Assembly: GCA_015499995.1 (NCBI GenBank)
Contig: JADNRV010000062.1
Location: 222,938-286,937, forward strand
DNA from: Flammula alnicola
Lineage: Eukaryota; Basidiomycota; Agaricomycetes; Agaricales; Strophariaceae
Reading direction: 5' to 3'
Length of the DNA: 64,000 nucleotides
Shown: positions 34,656 through 44,728 of the stretch, one piece after another
Layout: each line of letters begins with the position of its first letter
Numbering within the stretch: the stretch's first letter is position 1
Program-made: the position numbers and the translations under genes
Notes under the pieces: generated by a model
What the model was told of the DNA's origin: nothing
Databases searched by the model: none
The model's input: only the letters and a program-made list of their open reading frames with translations

Positions 34656-35118
34656 TTCATTCAACATTCTATGCAGGAACATTTCGTGGGCTCAAAAGAA
34701 GAACCCCAATCCGTTGCAGGATTTTTAAAGGGATATAACATCGCTTTCTTCTTCGGGCACGAACATACCCTTCCGCTATGAAGGGCACAACCCGGGCCAA
34801 GTCCTGGGAAGGTCTCTTATGAACAACTTGTTAGTTTTTAGTGTCAAAGTAGTCAGACTCAGCGAGCTGAAGGATTGCATTATAGGCTATAGTGTTCAGA
34901 ATATTGTTCTTGTATTGCTATGGATGTAAAGTAATTACGAAAAATTTGAACCTCTATCTATCGGTGACGGTACTCATTTTATTGTCAAGTAGATGGATCG
35001 CGAGGGTGGGTAGGGACCATACGCTGAGAGTTCTCCCTCCGACATGGAAGAAAGCAAGGCTATTAATCCCGAATTGTTTGATTCCGAGGTACCATGAAAC
35101 CTGTGCCGTCTAAGGTCT
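34656..35118. other. Intergenic region
   Basis: AT-rich spacer without a recognisable gene. Homology to the upstream region of F-box copy P1 begins at about 35119 (ATTGATTGCTGGCATCAC). Confidence 0.5.
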
Positions 35119-35233
35119 AATCATTGATTGCTGGCATCACCTCAGGCTGCCGAATATATCGATACACTGTACGCTTGTACTTACTCTCACGATACCTCGA
35201 TTTTCTTCCTCGACATCTTGAAGCTTTCAACTT

Positions 35234-36901
35234 ATGTCTTACGATCCCCCTTTGACGACATCGAGTTCACCTTGACTCCTCCTAATCTACAAACTGTAGA
35301 CGACCTCCGTCTATTCAATTCCAAAGCCCCAGTTTCAATACTCGACGACGACATTTTGTCGAGAATATTCATGTTCAACGCCTCTCTCGATTTCGAATGT
35401 ACACATCGTCCCAGCCAGACGGCACGAAGGACCTCACAAGTGTTCCATAAATGGAGGCAGGTCGCACTCGGATTCCCGATGATCTGGGCGGCCTCTTTGG
35501 ATTTCGGGGATCCTTTGCCATGGATAGAGGAAGTAATTTCACGCACAGGGTCTGTCCCCCTCAACGTTGTTGTCCCATCAATAACCATTCCGAATCCGGA
35601 GTCGCTGTGGTTTGGGGATGCTGAGAATGGGTCCCTTCTTAACATGCTGGATGACATCTCAGAGGGAATCGATATCGCGGACGACATCTTCAACTTGGCT
35701 TTACCCCTCATCAACAGAGCCCGTATATTGGCCATTAAAACCGACAAATCACAATGGGAGAGTTTGGCGCCAGCTTTAACGCAACCACATCCCAACTTAC
35801 AGTCCTTTTCCCTCGTTCGCGAGGTTTATCACACGTTCCAGGACTTAGCATTGCCTGAAAACCTTTTCGCGGGACCTGCTCCTCAGCTTCGAACGTTCCA
35901 TCTCCAGGGATTCATATGCCAACCTGAATACCTTTCCCTCCAAAATCTCACCTCACTCTATGTAGTGGGTACATTTGTGAGGGATCGCGCACTTCAGGGC
36001 CTTACAGCTGTAGCGTGGCTGCGCGCCCTTGAAGGCATGCCGAAACTCAAAAACCTCCAGCTGGTGTACTGTGTGTGGGAAACTACAGGTGAGACGTTGG
36101 CCCCCCTGCCCACCGAGGATGTCAGTCTGCCGCAACTCGAATCTGTCAGGCTCCGTGCCCTGCAGCGTGATCCTCGCCTACCTCAAAGTTCCTTCAGACT
36201 GCAATATAGATATCAGCTGCCTCGACATCACTGTCTACGACCACTTCCGCTTACTGACGCCGACTCTTGCCCGAATGCTGAGATCTTTGGGGGCAATGTC
36301 CAAGGAAGAATCCATTTCATTGTCGATCTATTCTACAGCTCTCTTATTGCATAAACCCTATCATCACCAATCAGGAAAAGGTCGCTTCTTTGTCCAGTGG
36401 TCCACTCAAAATTTCACAAACGCACTTCTTCCCCTCCTTTCCCTCCTACAAATCGTCGGTTCAGACACAAATGACCTTACCCTCACCAATCTCGAGCCTC
36501 CAGTTGTCACAGGACGCCTAGTTGTTGACATTTTACTTTCCTTCCCGAAAGTCGAGACTCTGCGCATGAGTAAAATTCATACGGTCCACTATCTACTCCC
36601 GGTGCTCAGTGCTCGTATCAACGACTCAGAAATAGGAGATCAACTTGTGCTCCTCCCTCGTCTGACCAACATTTCATTATTTGGCATCCCTTTCGGTGAC
36701 GATCCCAGTAGCGACCAACTTTCAATGGAAGACCTCCTTAACTTGCTGTGCCAACGAGCAGAGATGGGAGTACCAATTGGTACTGTTAAATTCGAGAACT
36801 GCAAGCCTGGCCCGGGTTTTGAAGATGGCATCGGAAAACTAGAGCAGCTTGGTGTTCTTGTTGATTTGGAAGAACCACACAGGTCGCCAGAGGACCATTA
36901 G
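35234..36901 (+). pseudogene. F-box protein paralogue P2 (two frameshifts)
   Basis: Near-identical in layout to P1 but on the plus strand: FDDIEFTLTPPNLQTVDDLR, DDDILSRIFMFNASLDFECT, QVFHKWRQVALGFPMIWAA, then the LRR-like part ending EEPHRSPEDH at 36901. The expected ATG at 35234 is out of frame because one base is missing in the CCCC-CTTT run compared with P1. A deletion of about 11 bp near 36150 shifts the frame between LPQLESV and SVILAYLKVPSDCN. The homologous region includes the 3' flank (GTGTATTTTAGTTTGTCA at 36902) and the 5' flank, so the whole transcription unit was duplicated. An open frame does run through from an upstream ATG at 35128, but that leader is not conserved. Confidence 0.78.
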
Positions 36902-37998
36902 GTGTATTTTAGTTTGTCATTCACGTTTTCTATAATAAAAGGAAAGACTTGTGATCGTCGTTCTGCTGACTTCGAAGCTTATAAGGCAAACCTCTTTGAA
37001 TTGCATGGGATAAAAATCGGTGATCGGTCTCGGTGACGGAGGTCAGGACGAGTCCGGTACCAGAGTCTCATTGCGGCCACCAATGTTTGGCCGACCTCGG
37101 TTAGCCAAATACGCTCGCCCTCATCCTCTCAATTGGGCGACCACCTCAGAGCGCTTCCAAGCAACTTCCCAAGTGGCCCATTATTAGGCAATGGCATGGG
37201 TTAAATGGGTCACGACCCATACGGGCGGGCTGTTCCCTTGCATTTGCCTACCGACAGGGCAAACCAGTGCTCAAGCGCTCAAGGTTGTCCACTTTGATGC
37301 CATGTTGCGTGGTGCTCATTTGATAGTGGTGTGGCGGGATCTCGCTTTTTACTATTCAATCCAATTTTTATTCTCTCCAAGATGCTAGATGGCTTTAAGA
37401 TGTTTTATGTTAATAAGTATGTAGACCACCATCACCATACCCATGAGATAGCTTTCTGACAATATGAATAACTTTTTCCTTCCCTGAAAGCTGAAAGCCG
37501 TCAAAGACACAAAAGACATGAAAGTTGTGCAAAAGATACAGTACAAGTAGTTGAAAAAGTTGTTTAAAAATGAAAGTGGCAAAAAGCGGTCAAAAGCAAA
37601 AGCAAAAGGAATATGTGATTTTACTGATGGCCTATGTAGTAGGAACCTACCCCTCACACTGCACCATCACCATCAAATCATTAGTACCTTCCCTGGGAAA
37701 AGTGATGAGTCTATTACACATTTTTTTAATGCTAAACTCGAGGCCGAGAGTCGATTTGTTCTTGATAGCTTCAGTTATCAAACCAACCTGCAAAGCTGGT
37801 CCAAGGTACAAATTTGATAAGTAGACTGTAGAGAATTGATATCTGCTTACTATCGCCGACCCGCATCGCAAGAAATTTGGGACATTTAGCCAAGTCCTTG
37901 TCAAAAGCACAGAGAAAAATATTGCCGCCAATCTTTCTGGACTTGTACAGTTTGATTCTGAGTGAAGGTGGTTGACTTTCCTCGCTATTAGATGTAAA
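36902..37998. other. Region without recognised genes
   Basis: The first 100 bp are the duplicated F-box 3' flank. The remainder carries only short frames on both strands with no motif; the stretch 37400-37930 is AT-rich. Confidence 0.5.
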
Positions 37999-38350
37999 TT
38001 AGCCCTTGCTCAGCACACCCCTGGAAATAATAGAGTCGTACAAGGATGAGGATGCCGTGATATCCCATGCAACAACTCCATTCTTTGCAGCAACAGGATG
38101 GCCAACGATAGGTTTTGGGTCTCCGGCAATATCAGCCACGAAGTAATACTTCGCCGCTAACGCCGGAATGATTCCTTGCTTAAGTCCTAGGGGACGATTG
38201 CCATTAGTACAGTATATCGCGAATACATTTTGATGGATTATACACCGAGCAGCCTACCTGAGAGTCGTTTCACAGTCAGATCTAGGCTGAAGAAGTCCTC
38301 GTAAGATGGAGGTCCGAGTCGTCTATTTAGCGCCCAAGGGTCAGCTCCTT
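37999..38350 (-). CDS. Unidentified protein, C-terminal two exons
   Basis: A minus-strand exon (about 38350 to 38258) reads ADPWALNRRLGPPSYEDFF and SLDLTVKRLS. An intron with clean borders (38187-38257, GTAGGC to CCCTAG) follows. The second exon reads GLKQGIIPALAAKYYFVADI, PKPIVGHPVAAKNGVVAWDI and ends RGVLSKG with the stop at 37999-38001. The spliced frame is continuous and looks like real protein, but no family is recognised and no initiator is found. It is probably the 3' end of a gene whose 5' part is lost, or lies in unresolved exons before 38700. Confidence 0.45.
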
Positions 38351-38649
38351 GGCATCCCAGATCTCGATCGATAAGTTATACGCACTTTTTAGATTGTGTA
38401 CGGCGTTGGGACATGGTTATATAAAACACGTATTCCTGGTGAAACTGAGATGATGATGATAAGAGTGAAAGACGATGAGAGTTAAACTGTGATGGTGTTC
38501 TAAAGGCTGTGAACCACAATGTGTGTAAGGCGGAGTCACAGTGGGCACATGCCTTGAACCAAATTGAGCACAGGCTCAAGCCAGTTTGGGGCAGAAAGGA
38601 TTCGCTAGCACTAACGCCACCACTGGTGAGTCCGTTCCTTGCTTGGAAA

Positions 38650-38830
38650 CTAGTGATGTGCAAGGCTCGGCCTGTAGGCCGCAAGCCGTGAAAGCCGAGA
38701 CGCGGCTAGCCGAGCCTTGCGAGCCGTGACGCACGGCTTGTTAAGGTCCACGGCTTGGGCTTCAAAAATAACAGGCCGTAAGCCGTGGCTCGAGCCGTGG
38801 CTTCATGTATGTATCAGTTGGTGCCTAAAG
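38650..38830. repeat. AGCCGTG/GGCTCG-rich subterminal-type repeat block
   Basis: From TAGTGATGTGCAAGGCTCGG onwards, words AAGCCGTG, CGAGCC, GAGCCGTGG and CACGGCTTG recur in both orientations over about 170 bp. The density and two-strand arrangement resemble the subterminal repeats of hAT transposons and the CCGGTC-rich element at 61452-62067, which also starts TAGTG. A right end and target duplication were not found. Confidence 0.5.
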
Positions 38831-38910
38831 GTACATAATTTTTGAACATTTTGAATGATAAAATTGCCCACCTGGGCCCTGTTGGATTACAAATCTACTA
38901 TCTAATCTAA

Positions 38911-38983
38911 GATCAGTTAGCTCAGTGGTTAGAGCACCGGCATATATAGAGTATATGGAGGGGTCGATCAAAGCCCAGGGCAC
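38911..38983 (+). ncRNA. tRNA-like SINE head (RNA polymerase III A and B boxes)
   Basis: GATCAGTTAGCTCAGTGGTTAGAGCA contains a near-consensus tRNA A box (TAGCTCAGTGG), and GGGGTCGATCAAAGCCC about 35 bases further is a degenerate B box. The 3' acceptor strand does not pair with the 5' GATCAGT end, so it is not a functional tRNA. A partial second copy of the downstream segment (ATAGAGTATATGG...CAGGGCACCT) lies at about 39211-39254. This fits a tRNA-derived short interspersed element or tRNA pseudogene. Confidence 0.55.
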
Positions 38984-38999
38984 CTCACAGGTTACGCAC

Positions 39000-39683
39000 T
39001 CAATTTTGGGACAGCAATCAAATTAAATTTCAGAGTGTTACAGCCAGCTATCGCGGCCTCCGCGACACTTAAGCGCCCATCAGCACCAGCCAGGGCGCGA
39101 GGTAACCTGGCGTGATGCGACGTGACGCGCGCATCACGGCGCAGGTGCACCCGCCAGAAGCGGTGGGTGCCCCAGTCACGTGACGTGTCCCGGGCACCCA
39201 GGCAGGCCAGATACATAGAGTATATGGTGGGTTCGGCAGAGGCGCAGGGCACCTGCAAGGGCACCCCCGTTCGGGGGTAGGGCACGTAACCTCCCGAATA
39301 CCCAATTCTCGAATGGGGTGGCCCGATTGGGCGTTTGGCCATGGGGTGGCCCATTTGGGCCTGCGTCGGGGCGGCACTTTCTCCTTTCTTTCTCCTGTCC
39401 ATTATTTCTCCTGTATTTCCCTGCCAACTACACACGTCTTGCACTGTTATGAGTTCAATAAAAATATGTTTAAACTATGTATTAAATAACGAGCATTTAA
39501 TGAGGTCCTCTCTTGCTCTCTTGCGCTGTCTTACTTCCTGAAACACTAGCAGTTGGGTGGCACTCCTCCGGCTAGTGGCGAAGGGCCACATTTCTTTCGC
39601 ATTTTTCAATAGCTTCTCAGTATCATGTAAACAATAAGTGGCACACCCTTGGCTCATTATAATCCTGGTCATTATTCCGAGAA
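39000..39683. other. GC-rich spacer upstream of the Crypton-type gene
   Basis: 39060-39380 is GC-rich, with reiterated GGGGTGGCCC(G/A)(A/T)TTGGG words and open frames on several strands that lack domain character. 39380-39683 is AT-rich with no gene. Confidence 0.45.
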
Positions 39684-42600
39684 ATGGTGCCTCCCAATTC
39701 TGCCTTATTACTTTCCCCGCCTCGACGACGACTTGACGCCGTCCTTGGAAGCAGTTCACCCATGGCACAGCGCAAGAAAGCTCACACAGGTACTTATTTC
39801 TGTCAGTTTATTGCGGAACTATTTTCTCATTAAATGTGTTAGATACCCTTCAAAATATCAACAGTACATCGCGCTCAGAGGATGTTAGCATGCCCGGCGA
39901 ATTGGCGCTTATTGACCCAGAATTGGCGTCAGAACTTGCTTCGGAATCGGGAAGCAAGTTGCCGCATTTGTCAGTCGCGACAAATTCCTCGAACAAGCTC
40001 AATTCTATTCAGCAAGAAGCGCACCTGATTCGATTGGAGTTGCAGAAAGGAATGGACAAAGGGAAAGGGACCGATGAAGCATATCCTCGCCATGTCAAGA
40101 ATTATGTCAAGTTTTGGGAAGCAGACCAAAAGCGACGATTTAAAGAGAACCCAATGCACGAGAAGATCCCCGCACATCCCATCGTTGGAGAAAAGGTGGC
40201 GATCTTTCTTCAGGCAGAAATCACACGAAATAAAGTACGTATATTACACCTTTTGTCGCTCATTTCAATGGTTAATGTAAATATAACTACAGCGCAATAA
40301 TCGAGGCGAAGAGATATCTGGTACATCTATTGGGAAGGAATCCATCAAGCAGTCAATCAGTGCTCTCCAACGCTACATGAACGAACATCAGCACGAAGAA
40401 ATTTACTTTACTTGTCCAGATACCCGTGTTCCACTCCGCAGCCAGGACTGGATCAAAACATTCGAGAATGCAACAGCCGCGAGTGAGCCGAAACGTATTC
40501 AAGAAGTGCATATCCTAAAGGCGAAGGGGACCATCAGTGACTTATATTCAACTGATGATTTAGTACGCATGTCTATCTGGGCATTGGAAGCATTTGGGCC
40601 ACAAAAGCTTCAGATTCATAATGGATTCCGTGATCGCGCCATGCTCCTTCTATCGACTGCAGTGGCTTTTCGGGGAAACAGCTCTCGCTTAGCCCTGTTA
40701 TCAGATTTATTCTTCCGATCTATTCCAATGGGAATTATTGGCCCTGACGTGAAGCTTCAGGTAGGCATATTTCTAGTTAAGCGCCGTTTCTAATTATAGT
40801 GCCATTTCTAATTATACGCTCATCAGACCCTCGGAATAATGGCCGACCAGTCGAAAACAAATGTTACTGGCCGCGTGGATGAGCATGGCATATTTCGCCA
40901 CCGCATTCCTGAGTTGTGTGGATTCGCCGGTATAGGGTTTTATTTATTCAGTCACTTTCACATCCTTGAAAGCAAGCGGCCCGACTTCGCGCCAGACTTT
41001 GATGATCCTAATTATTCTGAATACGGACGCCGCGACTGGTACAAACTATTTTTATTTCCTGGAAAAGGGAAGAAAGCAGATGGAATGGAGGCAATGTCAT
41101 ATGATAGTAAGTCTCTTGCGACAGTGTACTGCTTTTGGCTTAATAATGCTTCTCAGATCACCACGCGCGTGTTACACAAATGCACAAGCGCAACGAAGTC
41201 AGCGTCTCAGCTGTAACCCATGCTGGGCGGCCGTATACAGCTACTACTGCACGTGAGCATGGCGCTGCTGCACTCGATACAAAAGTCCTTGGCCGGTGGA
41301 AGTCGGGTGATGCTTACTCTGAGATTTATGACCGCGCGCTGCCGCAGAAAGCAATGCTTGGTGCAGCAATGTTTGATGCTCAGAATCCGGGCTCTTACTT
41401 CCTTCCTAGAGGAGTACTAGGTACGCATTATGAGATTTATTGACATCATTTGTTGCTTATCTATGCGATATCTATAACCCAGAACCACCAGAAGAACTGT
41501 GCAAGGCCATATTTCCATGGGTCGAAGATGAGCTCTCTGCATACAAGGCTCGAGTTGAACGGCACGGCGATAAGGCAATTGATTTTGCTGTCAAAAATTT
41601 ATTGACTTTACTCCTCGAGTTCCGCAAGATTCTATTACAAGACGGTGCCGTCCTTTATACCAAGTACCCTAACCTTCGCCTTTGGAGCTATCCGCCGTTT
41701 AATATGCCTCTCTTCACCGAGTTTTCCAAGTTATCTACAACCGTCATGGATGCGGCCGCCGCGGATGCTCGACATAAGCTCGAAGAACTGCCTCACCTCA
41801 TTTCGCGCTCGATGGAAGGGATACTACAGACTATGTATATGCGGCAAAGTCAATTGGCCGCAGAAATGGCCAATAATCAGGCATATCTCCAACAGTTAAT
41901 GCTCGGTCAGCTTGCTTCGACATCAAAGGGGCGCAGAATTGCTCAGAAATTAAGTGCGTGTTTCATACTTCGAGGCATTTATTTTATTACTGACAGATGT
42001 CCGATAGCTCCGAGTCGCTCAGTCACACCCATATGCAGAAGTACCAGCTCAGGCACTAGCTCAAGCGCTAACTCAGAAGGCCCAACGGTGCCCTTCAATG
42101 AGTCTTTAATCGACCCAGTGCTGAGGTCCTCAGATAACTCACTTGTCGGAAACCAACTTGCATCTGTGCATGCTCCTCTTGAGATTGACAGCGACACATG
42201 GCCAGTAGAGCTTCGAGGCCTCAAGAAGAATTTCATCTTATCGACACATGAACAGGAGCGAGACCGGCAAATCAAATTGATTCACGAGCTACGAACCAAG
42301 TATAGCTTCGACCACATCATGAACCAGCAATTTGAATGGATGCAGTACGCTTCGGGACCAATTAGAGAAGAGTGGCTTCCGATCTACATTTACAAGAAAG
42401 CGCTCACAATTCGTGAGTTGTGGGTGGAATGGGCTGATGGCATTGATGGAAATCTATCAGTTCGCCAGCTTTGCGAGGGATGGGAAGCCCGTTGGTGCCG
42501 CAATGTTTCGGGACAAAAGACTGAGGCCTCACGGCGGCGTCATATCATCGATCTCATCACTCAGATCGCCAACAAACCGAACTGGACCATCGCTCTGGCT

Positions 42601-42747
42601 CTCCGCTTTCTTGAAGAGAAGTATTCTATTCCTGGCCCTGGATATTTAGCGAGCCCAACGACATTTGCTAAACACCTCCAGAACAAAACCCTAGGTAAAG
42701 AAGCTCTCAAAAATATTATGGACAGTGCATCAGTATATTGTAAATAG
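39684..42747 (+). CDS. Crypton-type tyrosine recombinase with GCR1_C DNA-binding domain
   Basis: About seven exons from MVPPNSALLLSPPRRRLDA. The middle section has the recombinase core: AFRGNSSRLALLSDLFFR with a candidate catalytic Arg, HHARVTQMHKRNEVSVS, then THAGRPYTATTAREHGAAAL (HxxR) and LGRWKSGDAYSEIYDRALP with a candidate nucleophile Tyr. This layout corresponds to the Ndc10_II/Crypton tyrosine recombinases of fungi. The C-terminal 200 residues (EWMQYASGPIREEWLPIY, ELWVEWADGIDGNLSVRQL, CEGWEARWCRNVSGQKTEAS, RRRHIIDLITQIA) match the GCR1_C domain often fused to them. Exon junctions are clean GT-AG (for example ending at 40233 and 41107). The gene has no internal frameshift under this model; the intron near 41951-42004 is inferred from frame. 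It could be a live transposon or a domesticated gene. No direct-repeat termini were identified. Confidence 0.82.
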
Positions 42748-43125
42748 CACGTATATCTGGTGTATATCTTTGCTTGTAAAAGACGGTAGTTGGCTAGTGG
42801 TAATGGTTTTGGAGTTTCAAAACTTAATGGATATTTTGTTACATTGACAAAGTGTACATGATGTCGATATCCCAAGCGTACTTCTACCGGTCATTGCCTA
42901 CACCATCGCCCACTCCCCTCCATCCCGTTGTCGTATCTTCGATGGCTGTCATTTCGGTATGTTCATCATTTCATCATACTTGGTGCATTGATTGATTGTC
43001 GAGGTCGTATATTGCAGCGCTAAGTGTTAGTCATGACTGCGGTTTGCGTAGAAATAAGCAAATCTGTAGAGGATGAGAGTAGCGAAGCTCGCCTCGGTGA
43101 ATTTCCTGGCGATGATGTAAGCGTT
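42748..43125. other. Spacer downstream of the Crypton-type gene
   Basis: Only short frames without motifs. An intron-like segment GTATGTTC...TTGCAG at about 42958-43018 suggests a decayed gene. Confidence 0.35.
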
Positions 43126-43173
43126 CCTGCAACGCTTTTGCCACACGTGACCTTGTGGCAAATGCGTTGCAGG
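43126..43173. repeat. Perfect-type hairpin, 20-bp arms with 8-nt loop
   Basis: Left arm 43126-43145 and right arm 43154-43173 are reverse complements with one mismatch in 20 (CCTGCAACGC and TTGCCACA blocks). The 8-base loop is CGTGACCT. Confidence 0.85.
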
Positions 43174-43390
43174 TATTATCTCTCTTTCCACAAGGATAGG
43201 ATCTATACAATTGTAGGGACCGATCTCAAGGGAAGGGACGCGACGAGAGGGTCAGACCAGCACGCAATGGTAAGTTCTCTCTGCACAGACGACTTGAGCT
43301 TTCGCCTGGGCTCGTCGTTTGTCCTTTGTCTCGTATTCCATGCACCGTTGACTAACTTTTTCTACATCACAGATTCTCGTTAAAGGCAAC

Positions 43391-43426
43391 AAGGCAGTCA
43401 CTTGGTATCAAACCAGTGACTGCCTT
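43391..43426. repeat. Hairpin, 14-bp stem with one bulge
   Basis: AAGGCAGTCACTTGG and CCAGTGACTGCCTT are complementary except for one extra T. The loop is about 7 nt. Confidence 0.8.
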
Positions 43427-43602
43427 GAACTGGGAAACATGGCTCCCCCCCCGCTCGCCTTCTCCGCCCCAAGCAACCTCAACACGGACCAGGGCGTGCA
43501 GCACGCCCTGCTCTCGCATCAACGCGGCCTCCACACCCACAGAGGGCCAGGACGTGCATAGAGCACGTCCTGCTCTCGTGCCGACGCCGCCTCTGCCCAT
43601 CG

Positions 43603-43656
43603 AACGCCCTCCGCACCTACAACGCCCTCCACACCTACAACGCCCTCCGCACCTAC
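43603..43656 (+). repeat. 18-bp minisatellite, 3 units
   Basis: AACGCCCTCC(G/A)CACCTAC occurs three times in tandem with one variable base. Nearby, AGAGCACGTCCTGCTCT-like palindromes occur three times (about 43500, 43560 and 43655). Confidence 0.85.
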
Positions 43657-43685
43657 AGAGCACGTCCTGCTCTCACGTCGATGCC

Positions 43686-44202
43686 TGTTACGACCGTTTC
43701 ATTTCTTTTCATTTCTCTTATCTTATCTTATCTTCACCCGCGCTTAGATGTACGCCAGCTATACTGGACACTTTCTATTTTAGTAGGAGTACCTTCCCGG
43801 TTCCGGACTATTTATAGTTTCCATACTTATGCATCCTCGACGACACTATTATCGTCGAGAGGACTCTCCTCTCTCCATTCTGACTCCTCCACATTCCTGA
43901 CTCCATTCTAACGACTCTAAAGGAGTCACTTTATCATGGTCTGTGCACGCTCAGAGCTAGTATAAATATCGTAGACACGCAACGATGTACTTTAGCTAGT
44001 TCTTGAGAATCTAGACTTCTTGTCTTGCCTCTCTCCTCGCCACGAACGTCTAAGCTCGTCGAGCCTCTAGACACAATCACTTAAGCTCGTCTGAGCCTCT
44101 AAGTGCGAACGATCCGATCCCAGCACTTCTTGACACGACTTTGGAATCACTGGTTGCTTGACTTCGACGTCGCAATCACGTTGTTTCTTGCTAGTCGTAA
44201 CA
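43686..44202 (+). repeat. 5' LTR
   Basis: Begins TGTTACGACC and ends GTCGTAACA (TG...CA). A TATAAATA box is at 43961. It differs from the 3' LTR at about eight positions, mostly after 44010. Confidence 0.95.
43961..43968 (+). promoter_or_regulatory. TATA box of the 5' LTR
   Basis: TATAAATA lies 33 bp upstream of AGCTAGTTCTT, the segment that pairs with the primer-binding site. This places the likely transcription start at or next to that segment. Confidence 0.7.
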
Positions 44203-44203
44203 A

Positions 44204-44214
44204 AAGAACTAGCT
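44204..44214 (+). other. Putative self-priming primer-binding site
   Basis: AAGAACTAGCT, one base after the 5' LTR, is the exact reverse complement of AGCTAGTTCTT at 43994-44004 in the LTR. In Tf1 the first 11 nt of the transcript fold back on such a site to prime minus-strand synthesis. No tRNA match was considered convincing. Confidence 0.6.
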
Positions 44215-44728
44215 CCTACTCCTTTCCACCACTATCTAGTGGTCGACTACCCTTCGAACCTCGACACTCGTCGCAGTAGGGCTCCTCGGAGTCCGAGCCT
44301 GCACAACGCCTCCGAAGCCTTCAGTAACTCGACCGACAGTAGCTTCGCAAGCTAGGTCACGAGTAACCAGATCGACTACCCGAGAACAAATCCTTGTCGC
44401 AGCCACTCCCGAACCTGAACCATCTACCCCCAGCGTCCCATCCCGCGAGCCCACCGAAACCCTAGAAGAAGCGGCAGATCCACTATCCGCTAGCTTTTTC
44501 ACCTCTTCCAGATCCAGAACTCCCGTCCAACTTCCCTCCTTCTCGGATCTCGAAGACGAAGGTCTCCACGACCACCACGCGCCTTCAGAACCTCCTCCTG
44601 ACCCTCCTAGTTCTTCAGAAGAACTCTCCCCACCACCAGGGCGACAGCCTTCGAGACAACCGCAAGGTCCACCTCCACCTCCACCTCCATTTCCCCCGAA
44701 CCCCCCAGGTCAACAGACCACTCCACCC

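Noticed and set aside
35128..35233. Upstream start of F-box copy P2
   Set aside because: It makes a long open frame, but the leader corresponds to the 5' untranslated flank of P1 and is not conserved as protein.
38911..38983. Functional tRNA gene
   Set aside because: The A box is good but the acceptor stem does not pair and the B box is degenerate; annotated as SINE-like instead.
43603..43656. CRISPR-like array
   Set aside because: Three contiguous 18-bp units without spacers in a eukaryotic context; an ordinary minisatellite.
43367..43663. Cys/Gly/Arg-rich minus-strand protein
   Set aside because: Produced by the 18-bp minisatellite and GC-rich palindromes.
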